DNA of 64,000 bases, taken from contig NZ_JAQGPL010000001.1 of assembly GCF_028826105.1 (NCBI RefSeq), positions 5,649,501 through 5,713,500 on the forward strand, given 5' to 3'. Under the pieces are notes generated by a model. That model did no database searches. It was given only the letters and a program-made list of their open reading frames with translations, and was not told the origin of the DNA. A program made the translations under genes and the position numbers. The DNA comes from Paenibacillus humicola (GTDB lineage: Bacteria > Bacillota > Bacilli > Paenibacillales > Paenibacillaceae). Position 1 is the stretch's first letter. The number at the start of each line of letters is the position of its first letter. This document shows positions 27,619 to 35,882 of the stretch, piece by piece.

Positions 27619-28383
27619 ATGAGCACATTGAAAGGCAAAATCGCATTGGTAACGGGAGCTAGCCGGGGGATGGGACGCGCCATTGCGCTGCGGCTGGCGC
27701 AGGATGGCGCACTGGTCGCTGTCCATTACGGCAGCAATCGGGACGCCGCGAAAGAAACAGTTCGCCGTATCGAGCTGCAAGGGGGATCGGCATTTGCTAT
27801 CGGTGCAGATTTTAACATTGCGGGCAGCATCGAAATGCTGTTTGAAGCGCTCGATGCCGAGCTTCAAGAGCGCACTGACGGGAACCGTTTCGACATCCTT
27901 GTAAACAATGCGGGGACTGCTTTGATATCGTCCATCGAAAATACAACGGAAACCGATTACGATCAAATGATGGCGGTCAATATGAAAACGCCGTTCTTCC
28001 TCATTCAACAAGCGTTGCCTCGGCTCAAAGAAGACGGACGCATCATTAACACATCCTCCGCTGTAACCCGGATTGCCATTCCAGATATTCTCGCCTACAG
28101 CATGTCCAAGGGAGCGATCAACACACTAACGCAAACTTTAGCAAAACAGCTGGGCCAGCGCGGGATCACGGTCAATGCGATTTGTCCGGCATTTGTGGAA
28201 ACCGACATGAATGCAGGGATGTTGCAAAATACAGAGGCGAGGCAGTTCGGTGCCGACTTCTCCATTTTCGGTAGGTGGGGGCAGCCTATAGACATCGCGA
28301 ATATTGCAGCATTCCTTGCCTCGTCGGATGGCAGCTGGGTAACAGGCCAGTGCATCGACGCCAGCGGCGGCTCACATTTGTAA
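27619..28383 (+). CDS. SDR family oxidoreductase
   Basis: A 254-residue short-chain dehydrogenase/reductase. The NAD(P)-binding TGASRGMGRAIAL (residues 12-24), the NNAG motif (about 95), and the catalytic YSMSKGA Tyr-Lys pair are all present, with a C-terminal GSWVTGQCIDASGGSHL typical of the classical family. Binding site AAGGAGCTGAAATC. One of the few plus-strand genes in this part of the window; it has its own terminator. Substrate unknown. Confidence 0.95.
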   Translation: MSTLKGKIALVTGASRGMGRAIALRLAQDGALVAVHYGSNRDAAKETVRRIELQGGSAFAIGADFNIAGSIEMLFEALDAELQERTDGNRFDILVNNAGTALISSIENTTETDYDQMMAVNMKTPFFLIQQALPRLKEDGRIINTSSAVTRIAIPDILAYSMSKGAINTLTQTLAKQLGQRGITVNAICPAFVETDMNAGMLQNTEARQFGADFSIFGRWGQPIDIANIAAFLASSDGSWVTGQCIDASGGSHL

Positions 28384-28444
28384 TTTACGGACACCAATAC
28401 GAAGATCGTTGCTTAAGGTACTAGCCGTGGAGGACCATGTAAAA

Positions 28445-28482
28445 ACAGTCGGGCAGAAATTAGCCTGACTGTCTTTCTGCTT
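28445..28482 (+). terminator. Rho-independent terminator of the SDR gene
   Basis: ACAGTCgGGC-agaaatta-GCCtGACTGT stem followed by CTTTCTGCTTTG, about 60 nt past the stop. Confidence 0.8.
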
Positions 28483-28633
28483 TGTGAGAAAACTAAATCG
28501 TACCGAGGGAGCTTAGTCGTTCATATTCAGTCCATAAAGCCAGTTTAGACTTTCCCCAAGCAGAAACCAATACCAATCTGCAGGGAGAAACATCCATCCG
28601 AGTTGGTATAGAAAATAGGGGCACGACTAGTGA

Positions 28634-29293
28634 TTACCGATTGATATTTTGAATAATTGCGCTGTAAAAAAAATCTGCAAAATGCTCACTGCCATATTGA
28701 TTAAAGTAGCTTTTGAACCTGGCATCGAATTTGTAGGTATGGGCAATGCAAGCCAGTAATTCTGCATCGCATGTCATGAATGGCATGAGATTTTCTTTCC
28801 ACTCTTCGATTAATCGCTGCACTTCATCGGAGGAAGGGTCCTGATGGATATAAGACGCAAGTTGTTTATATATTTCTTCAATAGCGGAAAAACGTTTCTC
28901 TTTTTCACCTGAGGATAAATTTTCCATCGTTTCATGATACACTTTGTACGCCTCTGTTTCGCCATAAATGAATCTTGCCTCATAGGCGTACTGTTCTTTC
29001 AATGGCAAAACGGAAGAGCGGTTAAAAAGGGGCAAATGGCTAATATCATTCCCCGAAACGTATTCATCGAGCGCAGTCATGATGTTTTCCAATCTTTGTT
29101 TTCTCAATAATAACGTTTGTCTCTGCTTCTTTAATATTTGTTTCTGTTCTTGCTTGGTCAGCTTTAAAATGTCCGCAATTTCGTTCAAGGAAAAATCCAA
29201 TTCCTTTAAGATTAGAATGGTTTGAAGTTTTTTCCAAGCTGCGTGGGCGACTTTTTGATAAATATGATCTGAACGCAGTGATTTTATGTTCAT
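28634..29293 (-). CDS. TipAS-domain MerR-type regulator lacking most of its DNA-binding domain
   Basis: 219 residues: a coiled coil (LKLTKQEQKQILKKQRQTLLLR region) and a C-terminal TipAS antibiotic-binding domain (EAYKVYHETMENLSS, EWKENLMPFMTCDAELL, FADFFYSAIIQ). Relatives begin with a MerR helix-turn-helix of about 45 residues; here the protein goes from a short MNIKSLRSDH leader straight to the second DNA-binding helix and ILKELDFSLNEIADIL. ATG 29293 has GGAG 8 nt upstream, and a classical MerR promoter lies just before it, so the gap is internal rather than a wrong start. It may bind ligand without normal DNA binding. Confidence 0.8.
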   Translation of the reverse strand: MNIKSLRSDHIYQKVAHAAWKKLQTILILKELDFSLNEIADILKLTKQEQKQILKKQRQTLLLRKQRLENIMTALDEYVSGNDISHLPLFNRSSVLPLKEQYAYEARFIYGETEAYKVYHETMENLSSGEKEKRFSAIEEIYKQLASYIHQDPSSDEVQRLIEEWKENLMPFMTCDAELLACIAHTYKFDARFKSYFNQYGSEHFADFFYSAIIQNINR

Positions 29294-29327
29294 CTCTCTC
29301 ACTCCTAGTCATGCATTCTTAGAGAGA

Positions 29328-29358
29328 ATTATGCACTATGACCTAACGTCATAGTCAA
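29328..29358 (-). promoter_or_regulatory. MerR-type promoter with 19-bp spacer and operator
   Basis: Minus strand: -35 TTGACT (29353-29358), 19-bp spacer, -10 CATAAT (29328-29333). The spacer is filled by a perfect 7-5-7 inverted repeat CTATGAC/GTCATAG (29336-29354). The over-long spacer with a centred palindrome is the hallmark of MerR-family activation. It drives the TipAS gene. Confidence 0.85.
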
Positions 29359-29403
29359 GAACTTTGCTAATTACCCCACTCCCGGTCAGCCTTAGCCTAC
29401 AGT

Positions 29404-30042
29404 TTACAGATACCTTTTCAAATTATTGAGAATAACCGTGTAAGCGTTGGGCCACAAATGGATGCCTTCTACGGTGAATTCCGGCTTCAAATTTCCTTTC
29501 TCGTCTGTTAAGCCTTCGTTCACATTAATAAAAGAAAACCCATGATGCTTGGCTAATTGTTCGATGGCTTCATTGGCCTCTAAAATGTTGGCGTTTGTTC
29601 GGGTGGCAAACATCAATTCTTTATCGGATCGATCAAGTCCGAAGTCCGCTTCCGCATTGACCGGATAGTAGGCCATCACGAAAACCTCACACAACGGCAA
29701 TCGAGCTTTAATCTGGCTTAAAATGTGATTGTAATTCTTAAGCAGGGTCTCTTTGCTGTACCCTTCCTTCACGGAGGCTCCGATATCATTCGAACCGATA
29801 TTAATAAAGAGCTTGCTTGGCTCTAAATCAAAAATGCAGGTATCCATCGATTGCAGCAGATCTACGGTTGTCGTACCACCAATTCCACGATTATAGATCA
29901 CGCGATCAAGAGCAAGATTCGACGACAGCTGCATTTCATAAATTGGGAATCCTTCCATTAAGGAAGATCCGACAAATAGGATTTGCCCTTTTTTGGCGTG
30001 CCGGTTCAGCATGCGATATTCTTTCAGCTTGGAATGGTTCAT
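29404..30042 (-). CDS. SGNH/GDSL hydrolase family protein
   Basis: A 212-residue hydrolase. Block I with the nucleophile serine in ILFVGSSLMEGF, block II glycine in NRGIGGTTTVD, block III NIGSNDIG, and block V HLWPNAY with the catalytic His. ATG 30042 has AGGAGTGATCGTT upstream; the 5' extension in the longer ORF overlaps the neighbouring element and gene. Likely an esterase or carbohydrate deacetylase; intracellular, as no signal peptide is seen. Confidence 0.9.
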   Translation of the reverse strand: MNHSKLKEYRMLNRHAKKGQILFVGSSLMEGFPIYEMQLSSNLALDRVIYNRGIGGTTTVDLLQSMDTCIFDLEPSKLFINIGSNDIGASVKEGYSKETLLKNYNHILSQIKARLPLCEVFVMAYYPVNAEADFGLDRSDKELMFATRTNANILEANEAIEQLAKHHGFSFINVNEGLTDEKGNLKPEFTVEGIHLWPNAYTVILNNLKRYL

Positions 30043-30077
30043 AACGATCACTCCTGGTATAGAAAATTTTGTTTCCG

Positions 30078-30119
30078 GTTGGCAGCCTGCTCTGGTTTGC
30101 ACTATCGTGCTCGGTAGGT
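30078..30119 (-). repeat. attC-like element 8 (partial)
   Basis: Minus strand: CCTACCGAGCACGATAGTG left part directly after the TGA of the P-loop kinase (30119), then half a stem (AGAGCAGGCTGCC) that runs into the upstream region of the SGNH gene. The right half appears lost. Confidence 0.55.
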
Positions 30120-30610
30120 CAATCGTTTGAGGAATCAAGCTCGTCCGATGAAGGCGGCTCAAAAATTTGTATCCATTCTTGAAGTTTTGCTTTTGGTATG
30201 AAAAAAGCTCCTTCTGTACGCATATCATTTCTAGCTTTTAGACGTTCAAATAACTCTTCTTCAGGCACATCTACAAAATGGATTTTAAAGTCCGCCCCTA
30301 AATTTTTGGCTCTATTACGAAACTCGTCTCGTTGACTTCGAACCCAGCATCCAAAATCCAGAATGACATCAACACCAAGAATTAAAACGCTCGCCGCCAC
30401 ATCCCACATTAGGGATTCCACGGAATCATGTCTGGAATCATGCTTAGCTTCGTCAGATTCCGTCATGTTTTCCCCGAAATCATGCCCAAATAATTTGATA
30501 TGCCATTCATCAGGAGTAAGGCGAAGGGCGGAGTATTTCGTTTCAAGTTGTCGAGCCAGTGTGGTCTTACCGCTGCACGGGAGACCAACCATTAAATGAA
30601 GTGTCGCCAC
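30119..30610 (-). CDS. P-loop kinase / zeta-toxin-like AAA family ATPase
   Basis: A 163-residue P-loop NTPase with Walker A GLPCSGKTT and a kinase-like layout (LRLTPDEWHIKLFGHDF, VILDFGCWVRSQRDEF, VDVPEEELFERLKARN), similar to small-molecule kinases of the chloramphenicol-phosphotransferase/zeta group that also occur as resistance determinants. Start is GTG 30610, with AAGGAGGTGGAATCAC upstream. Substrate unknown. Confidence 0.85.
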   Translation of the reverse strand: MATLHLMVGLPCSGKTTLARQLETKYSALRLTPDEWHIKLFGHDFGENMTESDEAKHDSRHDSVESLMWDVAASVLILGVDVILDFGCWVRSQRDEFRNRAKNLGADFKIHFVDVPEEELFERLKARNDMRTEGAFFIPKAKLQEWIQIFEPPSSDELDSSND

Positions 30611-30724
30611 GTGATTCCACCTCCTTATTATAAACGGATAGTTACACATTGTTTTGCATTAAACATCCGGATCGTTGAAGAAAGGCCGCCCGCCGCGGAA
30701 GCCTTAAGATCCCTTTTTAAGGAG

Positions 30725-32608
30725 CTATCGTAACTCTGTCTTGCTTATTTTGATTGAACATTCACCTTGAGCGGCGGGTGTAATGGCTTTAAGCTTAATC
30801 CTATACAATTCATCTCCCCACATTTCTCTCATGACTTCGTCCTCGAGTGAAATTTTCTCTATCGAGCCAGTATACATTTCGCTGTTATATTGTATTATTA
30901 CCATATTGTGATTATCATCTTGCAAGACAAAGCTTCCGTTTCCTTGGGTTTGAAGAGGGTGAGGCGTTATGAGAATCTGTGTAATATCATCCGTCACTTG
31001 ATTTAAAAGGAAATTGTCATGGATTTCAATATACGGGGACGAATCACGAATGAGACTTATTGTCCGTATCCAGCTTTTTATTTTGGCGGAGTCGGGGTAG
31101 GCTCCCGCGATGTTCATCGATAACGATGCGACCTTATCTTCAAGTTTATACTCGACATCATCGGCTCTAAATTGTCTTCCATTCTGTTGATGAACCCCAT
31201 TTACAATAGGCAGATTGTGATATCCTGATTGCATCGCCCATATTGAATACCTCTCTGAGAAGAACGATTTAGATGTATAAGTCAATAACCCGGGATCTAT
31301 AATCATAGGGGAGCCATTGCAATATATAATGAATTGTCCAATATCATTGTGATTATGGCTTTCATCGTTATGCCCGCCCTTAGCAGCCAGGAATAGCCCT
31401 TTGGACGACCCTTCCTGCTCTCGTGCCACCATCACTTGAATTCCATCAAGCCACGCATCTCTGATGTAAGGTGATTCTCCGGAATATTGCTCCACTTCCG
31501 TATAATGAAATAAAGCGGGTAATAGGCGAAACATGGATGAAAACTCTGAACGGATTGCTTCTTCTTGCTTCTTTTTCTGTACCATTGCTCCAAGTTCACA
31601 CAACCTCTCATCTCCAATACGACGGCCATAACGATACGTAAGTTCTGCAGGGATATGTACTTGTGCCGGGCTGTCAGCAAAGTTGACAAAATACGAATCA
31701 TCAATAAAAGCTTTGTAAATGTAACGACCAATTTGTTGAATTTGGGGTTCCTGGTACACGTCAATTTTTCCGCCTGAAACGCCGTAAAGCAGTTCCAGAC
31801 AATCGAAAATCGTTCCTCCGGCATACATCCAATACTTCGGACCTTCCTCACAACCGCCATCTGAATGGAGTCTATAAATATACTGATCCAAACTTCTCAT
31901 CACCTTTATCACCGCTGCTTCTCGTCGATTCGGATCGTCCTCCAACAGAATAAACGCCGCTAAGCAATTTGAATTACACCATGAATTCCAATTGTTTAAC
32001 ATCTTCTCTTGATTGAAACCCATCCACCAAAAATCAGTCCGCTGTAAATAAGGATCGAGAATCCTCCTTTTCACTTCGAACTGTATACGCTCGCATACCA
32101 TAATACTAATCCCATCCAGTTTTGTTTTCAGCAGATAATACGTCCATGCGAGCAGAGCTGCCGTTTCGGCAGAGAACAATTCAATGATTTGATCCGATAC
32201 GTCTGGAAGGGGATCCTGCCTCTTCATCATATAGCTGTGACCAGGGATCCCCCAGAATGTTTCTTCACATATGCACCATATTCCGTTGATGATGTCATCC
32301 ATAAAGCGTCCCTGATTCTCGAAACATTCGGCTATGACTAAAGAAGCCAAAACCTCTCTTCTTGTCCATGAAGCAGCGTCAAAATGAACACGATTACCCG
32401 TTCTGCTATAATCCATATATTGAGTGGCAGTTATGGTAGGCCATGAATAATTGAGTTTACTTGCACCTTTATTAATCCAAAACGACCTAAGATTTAATGG
32501 CAATTGATTCCACTGGTTTCGGTCTTCGATTGTAGGAAACGGTCTGTATTGTTCCCGAATAAGCAAACACTTTCTAAGGCTATCATTAATAAATCGCTCT
32601 GCTAGCAT
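30725..32608 (-). CDS. heparinase II/III family polysaccharide lyase-like protein
   Basis: A 627-residue protein: an alpha-helical toroid in the N-terminal half (ALLAWTYYLLKTKLDGISI, NWNSWCNSNCLAAFILL) followed by the heparinase II/III C-terminal beta domain with the signature NHNDIGQFIIYCNGSPMIID. This is the layout of PL12/PL21-type lyases and alginate-lyase-like proteins. No signal peptide, so it would act on imported oligosaccharides. ATG 32608 has AAGAGGTCGACG upstream. It is much larger than the surrounding cassette-like genes. Confidence 0.88.
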   Translation of the reverse strand: MLAERFINDSLRKCLLIREQYRPFPTIEDRNQWNQLPLNLRSFWINKGASKLNYSWPTITATQYMDYSRTGNRVHFDAASWTRREVLASLVIAECFENQGRFMDDIINGIWCICEETFWGIPGHSYMMKRQDPLPDVSDQIIELFSAETAALLAWTYYLLKTKLDGISIMVCERIQFEVKRRILDPYLQRTDFWWMGFNQEKMLNNWNSWCNSNCLAAFILLEDDPNRREAAVIKVMRSLDQYIYRLHSDGGCEEGPKYWMYAGGTIFDCLELLYGVSGGKIDVYQEPQIQQIGRYIYKAFIDDSYFVNFADSPAQVHIPAELTYRYGRRIGDERLCELGAMVQKKKQEEAIRSEFSSMFRLLPALFHYTEVEQYSGESPYIRDAWLDGIQVMVAREQEGSSKGLFLAAKGGHNDESHNHNDIGQFIIYCNGSPMIIDPGLLTYTSKSFFSERYSIWAMQSGYHNLPIVNGVHQQNGRQFRADDVEYKLEDKVASLSMNIAGAYPDSAKIKSWIRTISLIRDSSPYIEIHDNFLLNQVTDDITQILITPHPLQTQGNGSFVLQDDNHNMVIIQYNSEMYTGSIEKISLEDEVMREMWGDELYRIKLKAITPAAQGECSIKISKTELR

Positions 32609-32980
32609 CGAAACGTCGACCTCTTTTCAATATATTAATTACATAGGACTATTCACTAATCAAAACAATTGACGTTGGATACGTTGAAAAAAATGAAGAT
32701 CGTGAATGGGTAATATCTACATTAAACGATTTAAATAACCGTCGACTGCCGTATCTGGGCTATAGGATCGCCGATTAATCGAAGTTGCCAAAGATAAAAT
32801 GAAGAGACTTAGACGCCACTAGAGTAACGTATTCTGCAGCTAGAAACAACCTAAACAGGGCACAGAATGTACATTCTGTGCCCTAATTTCAAACAAAACA
32901 ACTCGGAACCGGTAACCATCTTAGTGCCTTGAGCCAGATGTTAATTTGTAATGTTCCATTACTTATCGTCCGAATAATTA
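32609..32980. other. intergenic region with a gene scrap and a perfect palindrome
   Basis: No complete gene. A short plus-strand scrap (about 32665-32777: VEKNEDREWVISTLNDLNNR) ends in a stop. A perfect 26-bp palindrome lies at 32858-32883 and is listed separately. The promoter of the heparinase-like gene must be near 32640. Confidence 0.4.
32858..32890 (+). terminator. perfect 13+13 bp palindrome, probable terminator
   Basis: GGGCACAGAATGT followed immediately by its exact complement (32858-32883), then TAATTTC. No loop bases. It lies downstream of the plus-strand gene scrap and may be its terminator. Confidence 0.6.
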
Positions 32981-33057
32981 AGCTATCCTGCCCAATCGTT
33001 GAGTGAAAACGGAGCGGCTGCGCTGTGGCACTTGCTCCACTATCGTACCCGTTAACT
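32981..33057 (-). repeat. attC-like element 9
   Basis: Minus strand: GAGTTAACGGGTACGATAGT, stem GGAGCAAGTGCC...CGCTCC, CACTCAACGATTGGGCAG, GATAGC. Nearly the same as element 5 in sequence. It starts about 8 nt after the stop of the gene at 33065. Confidence 0.8.
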
Positions 33058-33064
33058 CAATACT

Positions 33065-33435
33065 TTACCGTTGTAATTCTAATGATGTTCCCCAACTAAT
33101 CTTAATTGTCGGTTTGGTTTGTAATTCCAACGGAATAACAAAGTTCTCTTTATCAAATTCGATGATTAGACTTTCGGAATCATTTATCCGTTTTATAATG
33201 AGGTTTTGAATGTTCTCTAAGTAAAACTTGTTTATTTCTTCTTCCTTTAGGTGTGCACTCTTAATTGTCCACATTTACTTGCCTCTTCAAAATCAAATTC
33301 AGCAATTAAATTACCACGAGTTATTTTGAAGGAAACGGTCGTGTATTGCCAAGGGAATCCCTCATCCATAAACTCAGCATCACACTCAAATAGGTATTCT
33401 AATTCAAAAAGTTCAGGGGTTTTAATCGCTACCAC
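33065..33435 (-). pseudogene. hypothetical protein, probably one gene split by a 1-nt frameshift
   Basis: Two overlapping minus-strand frames: 33435-33247 (62 codons, ELEYLFECDAEFMDEGFPW...) and 33274-33065 (69 codons, MWTIKSAHLKEEEINKF...). Adding one A to the AAA at the overlap joins them into one protein of about 124 residues (FEEASK-MWTIKSAH). Alternatively the second ATG, with GAAGAGG upstream, could be a coupled second gene. The first start is GTG 33435 or a nearby codon. A motif like the right end of the attC-like elements (GGGGCAGTGGATAATTATT) lies just upstream. Family unknown. Confidence 0.55.
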
Positions 33436-33497
33436 CTTCTAAATAATTATCCACTGCCCCAATCATAACTCATTGTACAATCACTCTCAATTACGAC

Positions 33498-33597
33498 GCT
33501 AAACTGCCAATTTTGTTGAGTGGATCGCTCAGAAACGAAAACAAGCGATGGATCGGTTCCATCGCCGCGCTATCGCACCCGTTAACGCAGCCTGGCT
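33498..33597 (-). repeat. attC-like element 10 (near-copy of element 12)
   Basis: Minus strand: GCGTTAACGGGTGCGATAGC, then a 44-nt core with GCGATGGAACCGATCCATCGC, then CACTCAACAAAATTGGCAG and TTTAGC. The core is almost identical to element 12, 1.2 kb away, while the outer boxes differ. Confidence 0.75.
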
Positions 33598-33612
33598 TGA
33601 TTTAGTGCGCGC

Positions 33613-33642
33613 CTAAAAAAAAGCCCGCGAAATCAGCGGGTG
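33613..33642 (-). terminator. Rho-independent terminator of the DUF3221 lipoprotein gene
   Basis: Minus strand CCCGCtgatttcGCGGG stem followed by eight T; 13 nt past the stop at 33655. A conventional terminator standing next to, and distinct from, attC-like element 10. Confidence 0.9.
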
Positions 33643-33654
33643 GATTAGTCTGTA

Positions 33655-33996
33655 TTACTTTATTTCCACGTCTGCCGTCGTTTGTGCTGGGTAAGATTGG
33701 TCAACACCGCCACCGTCCGGAATATTAATACTCACGTGGTCGCCTGCCGCGACCGCGTCATAATCGACTTGTTCAACCGAGATCCACATCGCGTTCGGAT
33801 CGGCGTTTTTCAATATTTCGTTAAGGGGAGCTTCGAAATCGGACGGCTTGTTACGGACCACGAGGATTCTCCCGCTTTCTTTTGAGACAACGAAACCTTC
33901 ATTGTAATCCCAACGTTCATCGGAATTGCTTGAAGATGAACAGCCTGTTAAAATTACCGTTAACAGAAAATACAGAAACACCAAGCTTTTCCTCAT
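33655..33996 (-). CDS. DUF3221 family lipoprotein
   Basis: A 113-residue exported lipoprotein: signal sequence with lipobox (FLLTVILTGC, mature N-terminus CSSSSNSD) and a small beta domain (YNEGFVVSKESGRILVV, DPNAMWISVEQVDYDAVAAGDHVSI) matching Bacillus YobA/DUF3221. Binding site TTGGAGGTAAAAAA. Function unknown. Confidence 0.85.
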   Translation of the reverse strand: MRKSLVFLYFLLTVILTGCSSSSNSDERWDYNEGFVVSKESGRILVVRNKPSDFEAPLNEILKNADPNAMWISVEQVDYDAVAAGDHVSINIPDGGGVDQSYPAQTTADVEIK

Positions 33997-34070
33997 TTTT
34001 TTACCTCCAATGGTTCATCGCAACCCCTAATCGTTTAGACGCTAGTCAAATCTGAAAAGTTCCGTTAGCT

Positions 34071-34152
34071 GCACTATTTGCCCCGTTACTTCAATAGCCA
34101 GGAGCAGGTCGCCGTGGCGCCTGCTCCAATTTCACTATCGTATCCGCTTGCG
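34071..34152 (-). repeat. attC-like element 11
   Basis: Minus strand: GCAAGCGGATACGATAGTG, stem GGAGCAGGcGcCACGGCGaCCTGCTCC, then AAGTAACGGGGCAAATAGTG. The right end repeats the left consensus almost exactly (TAACGGG-ATAGTG). 20 nt downstream of the GNAT stop at 34173. Confidence 0.75.
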
Positions 34153-34172
34153 TGTGCCTCGTCAAAAAAGAC

Positions 34173-34634
34173 TTACAGCTTTTTGTATGCAATTTTCCTA
34201 TAAACCACAAACCCTTGCTTGTTATAGAAATTACTCGCATGTTCATTATTAACATAATAACTTAGTTCAATTAGGGTTATTCCCTTACTTCTGGCAATGT
34301 CATATATATGACTCATAAGATGCGTTCCATACCCTCGCCTTTTTTGCCCTTCTATGATACTGATATCATGCACTAATACTGACTTTCTCTCTTTCGTTAT
34401 GGTATCTTCGGGATACTCGATGATTTCAACGCATGCGTAGCCAAGTGCTTCTTCCATATCCTCCAAAACTAAATAAACCCGATTCTCATTCTTCACCAAC
34501 TTCTTAAATGATTCTCGAATATTTTCGAAGTTGTATGGCACAAACAACTCTGGGTATAACTTTACATGTAATTCGTGTATGTGTTTATTTAAGCGTGCAA
34601 GCATTTCATAATCTGTAGTTTGGGTAATTTTCAT
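34173..34634 (-). CDS. GNAT family N-acetyltransferase
   Basis: A 153-residue single-domain acetyltransferase. Acetyl-CoA loop QKRRGYGTHLMSHIYDIA and the terminal NNEHASNFYNKQGFVVYRK are canonical. ATG 34634 is preceded by GAGGGATAGTT. Substrate unknown; GNATs are the commonest class among the cassette-like genes of this window. Confidence 0.92.
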   Translation of the reverse strand: MKITQTTDYEMLARLNKHIHELHVKLYPELFVPYNFENIRESFKKLVKNENRVYLVLEDMEEALGYACVEIIEYPEDTITKERKSVLVHDISIIEGQKRRGYGTHLMSHIYDIARSKGITLIELSYYVNNEHASNFYNKQGFVVYRKIAYKKL

Positions 34635-34735
34635 AACTATCCCTCCATTTTCTGATGATATTGAAATTGAATTCTTTTGCCCTTTACAGTTCCCGATACC
34701 CCCCTCTTATTTCCTTCTTTATGACGTGTTTTTCT

Positions 34736-34827
34736 GCGTTATCCTGCCCCGTTTGTTGAGCGGATCGTTCAGAAACGAAAACAAGCGATGGATCGGTTCC
34801 ATCGCCGCGCTATCGTCTTCGTTAACG
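34736..34827 (-). repeat. attC-like element 12
   Basis: Minus strand: CCGTTAACGAAGACGATAGC, core with GCGATGGAACCGATCCATCGC (as element 10), then GCTCAACAAACGGGGCAG and GATAAC. It follows element 13 with only a few bases between, so the interval contains no gene. Confidence 0.75.
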
Positions 34828-34833
34828 GAATGT

Positions 34834-34911
34834 ATTAGCTTAATGACAGAAGGAGCAGCTGCCGCGGCGGCAAACTGCTCCTTGGAACTTTCACTAACTT
34901 AATCCGTTAGC
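34834..34911 (-). repeat. attC-like element 13
   Basis: Minus strand: GGCTAACGGATTAAGTTAGTG, stem AGGAGCAGtTTGCCGC...GCAGCTGCTCCT, then TCATTAAGCTAATAC. 20 nt downstream of the stalk-domain gene stop at 34931. Back-to-back with element 12. Confidence 0.75.
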
Positions 34912-34930
34912 CTATTAAACATGTTTGTAT

Positions 34931-35734
34931 CTACTCAGCTGTTCGAGCGACTGTGAAGATGTATGCAGCATCCGTGGTGCCGATCAGGCGAGTGACCGTA
35001 AAGGACTTTTCGGCACCTATTAGGGGAACCGGCTTATTAATAGGTCGGGTATAGCTGTCCATCGCGAACGAGCCATCTTTTTCCTTCACGAATGGCATGA
35101 TATCGGCATTCCCTTCGGGAATGTCACGGTCCGTTAAGTTGCGCCCCTCAAACTGGATACCTAACCTACCTTCCTTTGTCTTGATATAACGGAAATTAGT
35201 CAATGCAAGTTCACCATCTTTATTGGCGACTGGATAATCATTGTCACGAAACTGTTCGAAAGCTTCGCCTACCACAACCCGTGTATCTGTGACATGAAGA
35301 AGATGCTGATTGGTCAAATAGCTATACTGAACATTCGAGTGATCCAAGAATAGACGAATCGGCAAAAACATCGCACCATCTCGCAGGACAGGTGACGTAT
35401 CCATTCGGACTTCCGTACCATCTGCATGGGCTCTTAATGAACCGATGGTCAACTTGTACACGTGGTCTAACCAGGTGACAGTTGCGGTCTTCGACTTGGC
35501 ATCATAAGCGACATGTCCTCCCATCAGATCTTCAAGCGTTCGGGCGGGAACAAGCAATCGTTGATTCTCATCAACATACGGTGCCGCCGGCTTCGTATAG
35601 AGGATGTAGAACATACCAATCTTCAGGTTGATGGCTGTGTTATTCGGGCTTGCGTTTGCCCTTCCAGATTGAACAGTTAAAATAATAGCAAACAGAAATA
35701 GGAACAACAGTGACACATAAGAAGTTTTTTTCAT
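34931..35734 (-). CDS. secreted protein with copper-amine-oxidase-N (stalk) domain
   Basis: A 267-residue exported protein: signal peptide SLLFLFLFAIILTVQSGRANA, then a stalk-like domain (about residues 35-150; RLLVPARTLEDLMGGHVAYDAKS, GAMFLPIRLFLDHSNVQYSYL) and a beta-rich C-terminal half. It resembles the protein at 58063 in layout (two-part, YXLTxxHLLxxTDTR-like), so both belong to the same lineage-specific envelope family. Function unknown. Confidence 0.82.
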   Translation of the reverse strand: MKKTSYVSLLFLFLFAIILTVQSGRANASPNNTAINLKIGMFYILYTKPAAPYVDENQRLLVPARTLEDLMGGHVAYDAKSKTATVTWLDHVYKLTIGSLRAHADGTEVRMDTSPVLRDGAMFLPIRLFLDHSNVQYSYLTNQHLLHVTDTRVVVGEAFEQFRDNDYPVANKDGELALTNFRYIKTKEGRLGIQFEGRNLTDRDIPEGNADIMPFVKEKDGSFAMDSYTRPINKPVPLIGAEKSFTVTRLIGTTDAAYIFTVARTAE

Positions 35735-35790
35735 TGGTAATCCCTCTTCTATAAAAATCGCTCAACGTTAATACGAATACGACAGTGGTT

Positions 35791-35873
35791 TTGTTGCGCC
35801 CGTTTAGCTAAATGAAGCCGCCGTGCGATCCCGCTGCGGCAGCCTCATTCAGCTCTTGTCTCTGTTAGTTTAG
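35791..35873 (-). repeat. attC-like element 14 (ACAAGAG subtype)
   Basis: Minus strand: CTAACAGAGACAAGAGCTGA, stem GAGGCTGCCGC...GGCGGCTTC with a spacer loop, then AGCTAAACGGGCGCAAC. First member of the second subtype, in which ACAAGAG(T/C)TCAATG replaces the GATAGTG box. Confidence 0.7.
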
Positions 35874-35882
35874 GAAACGAAC

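Noticed and set aside
24401..34911. CRISPR array
   Set aside because: The repeats are far apart (0.1-5 kb), imperfect and separated by genes; there are no regular spacers and no cas genes.
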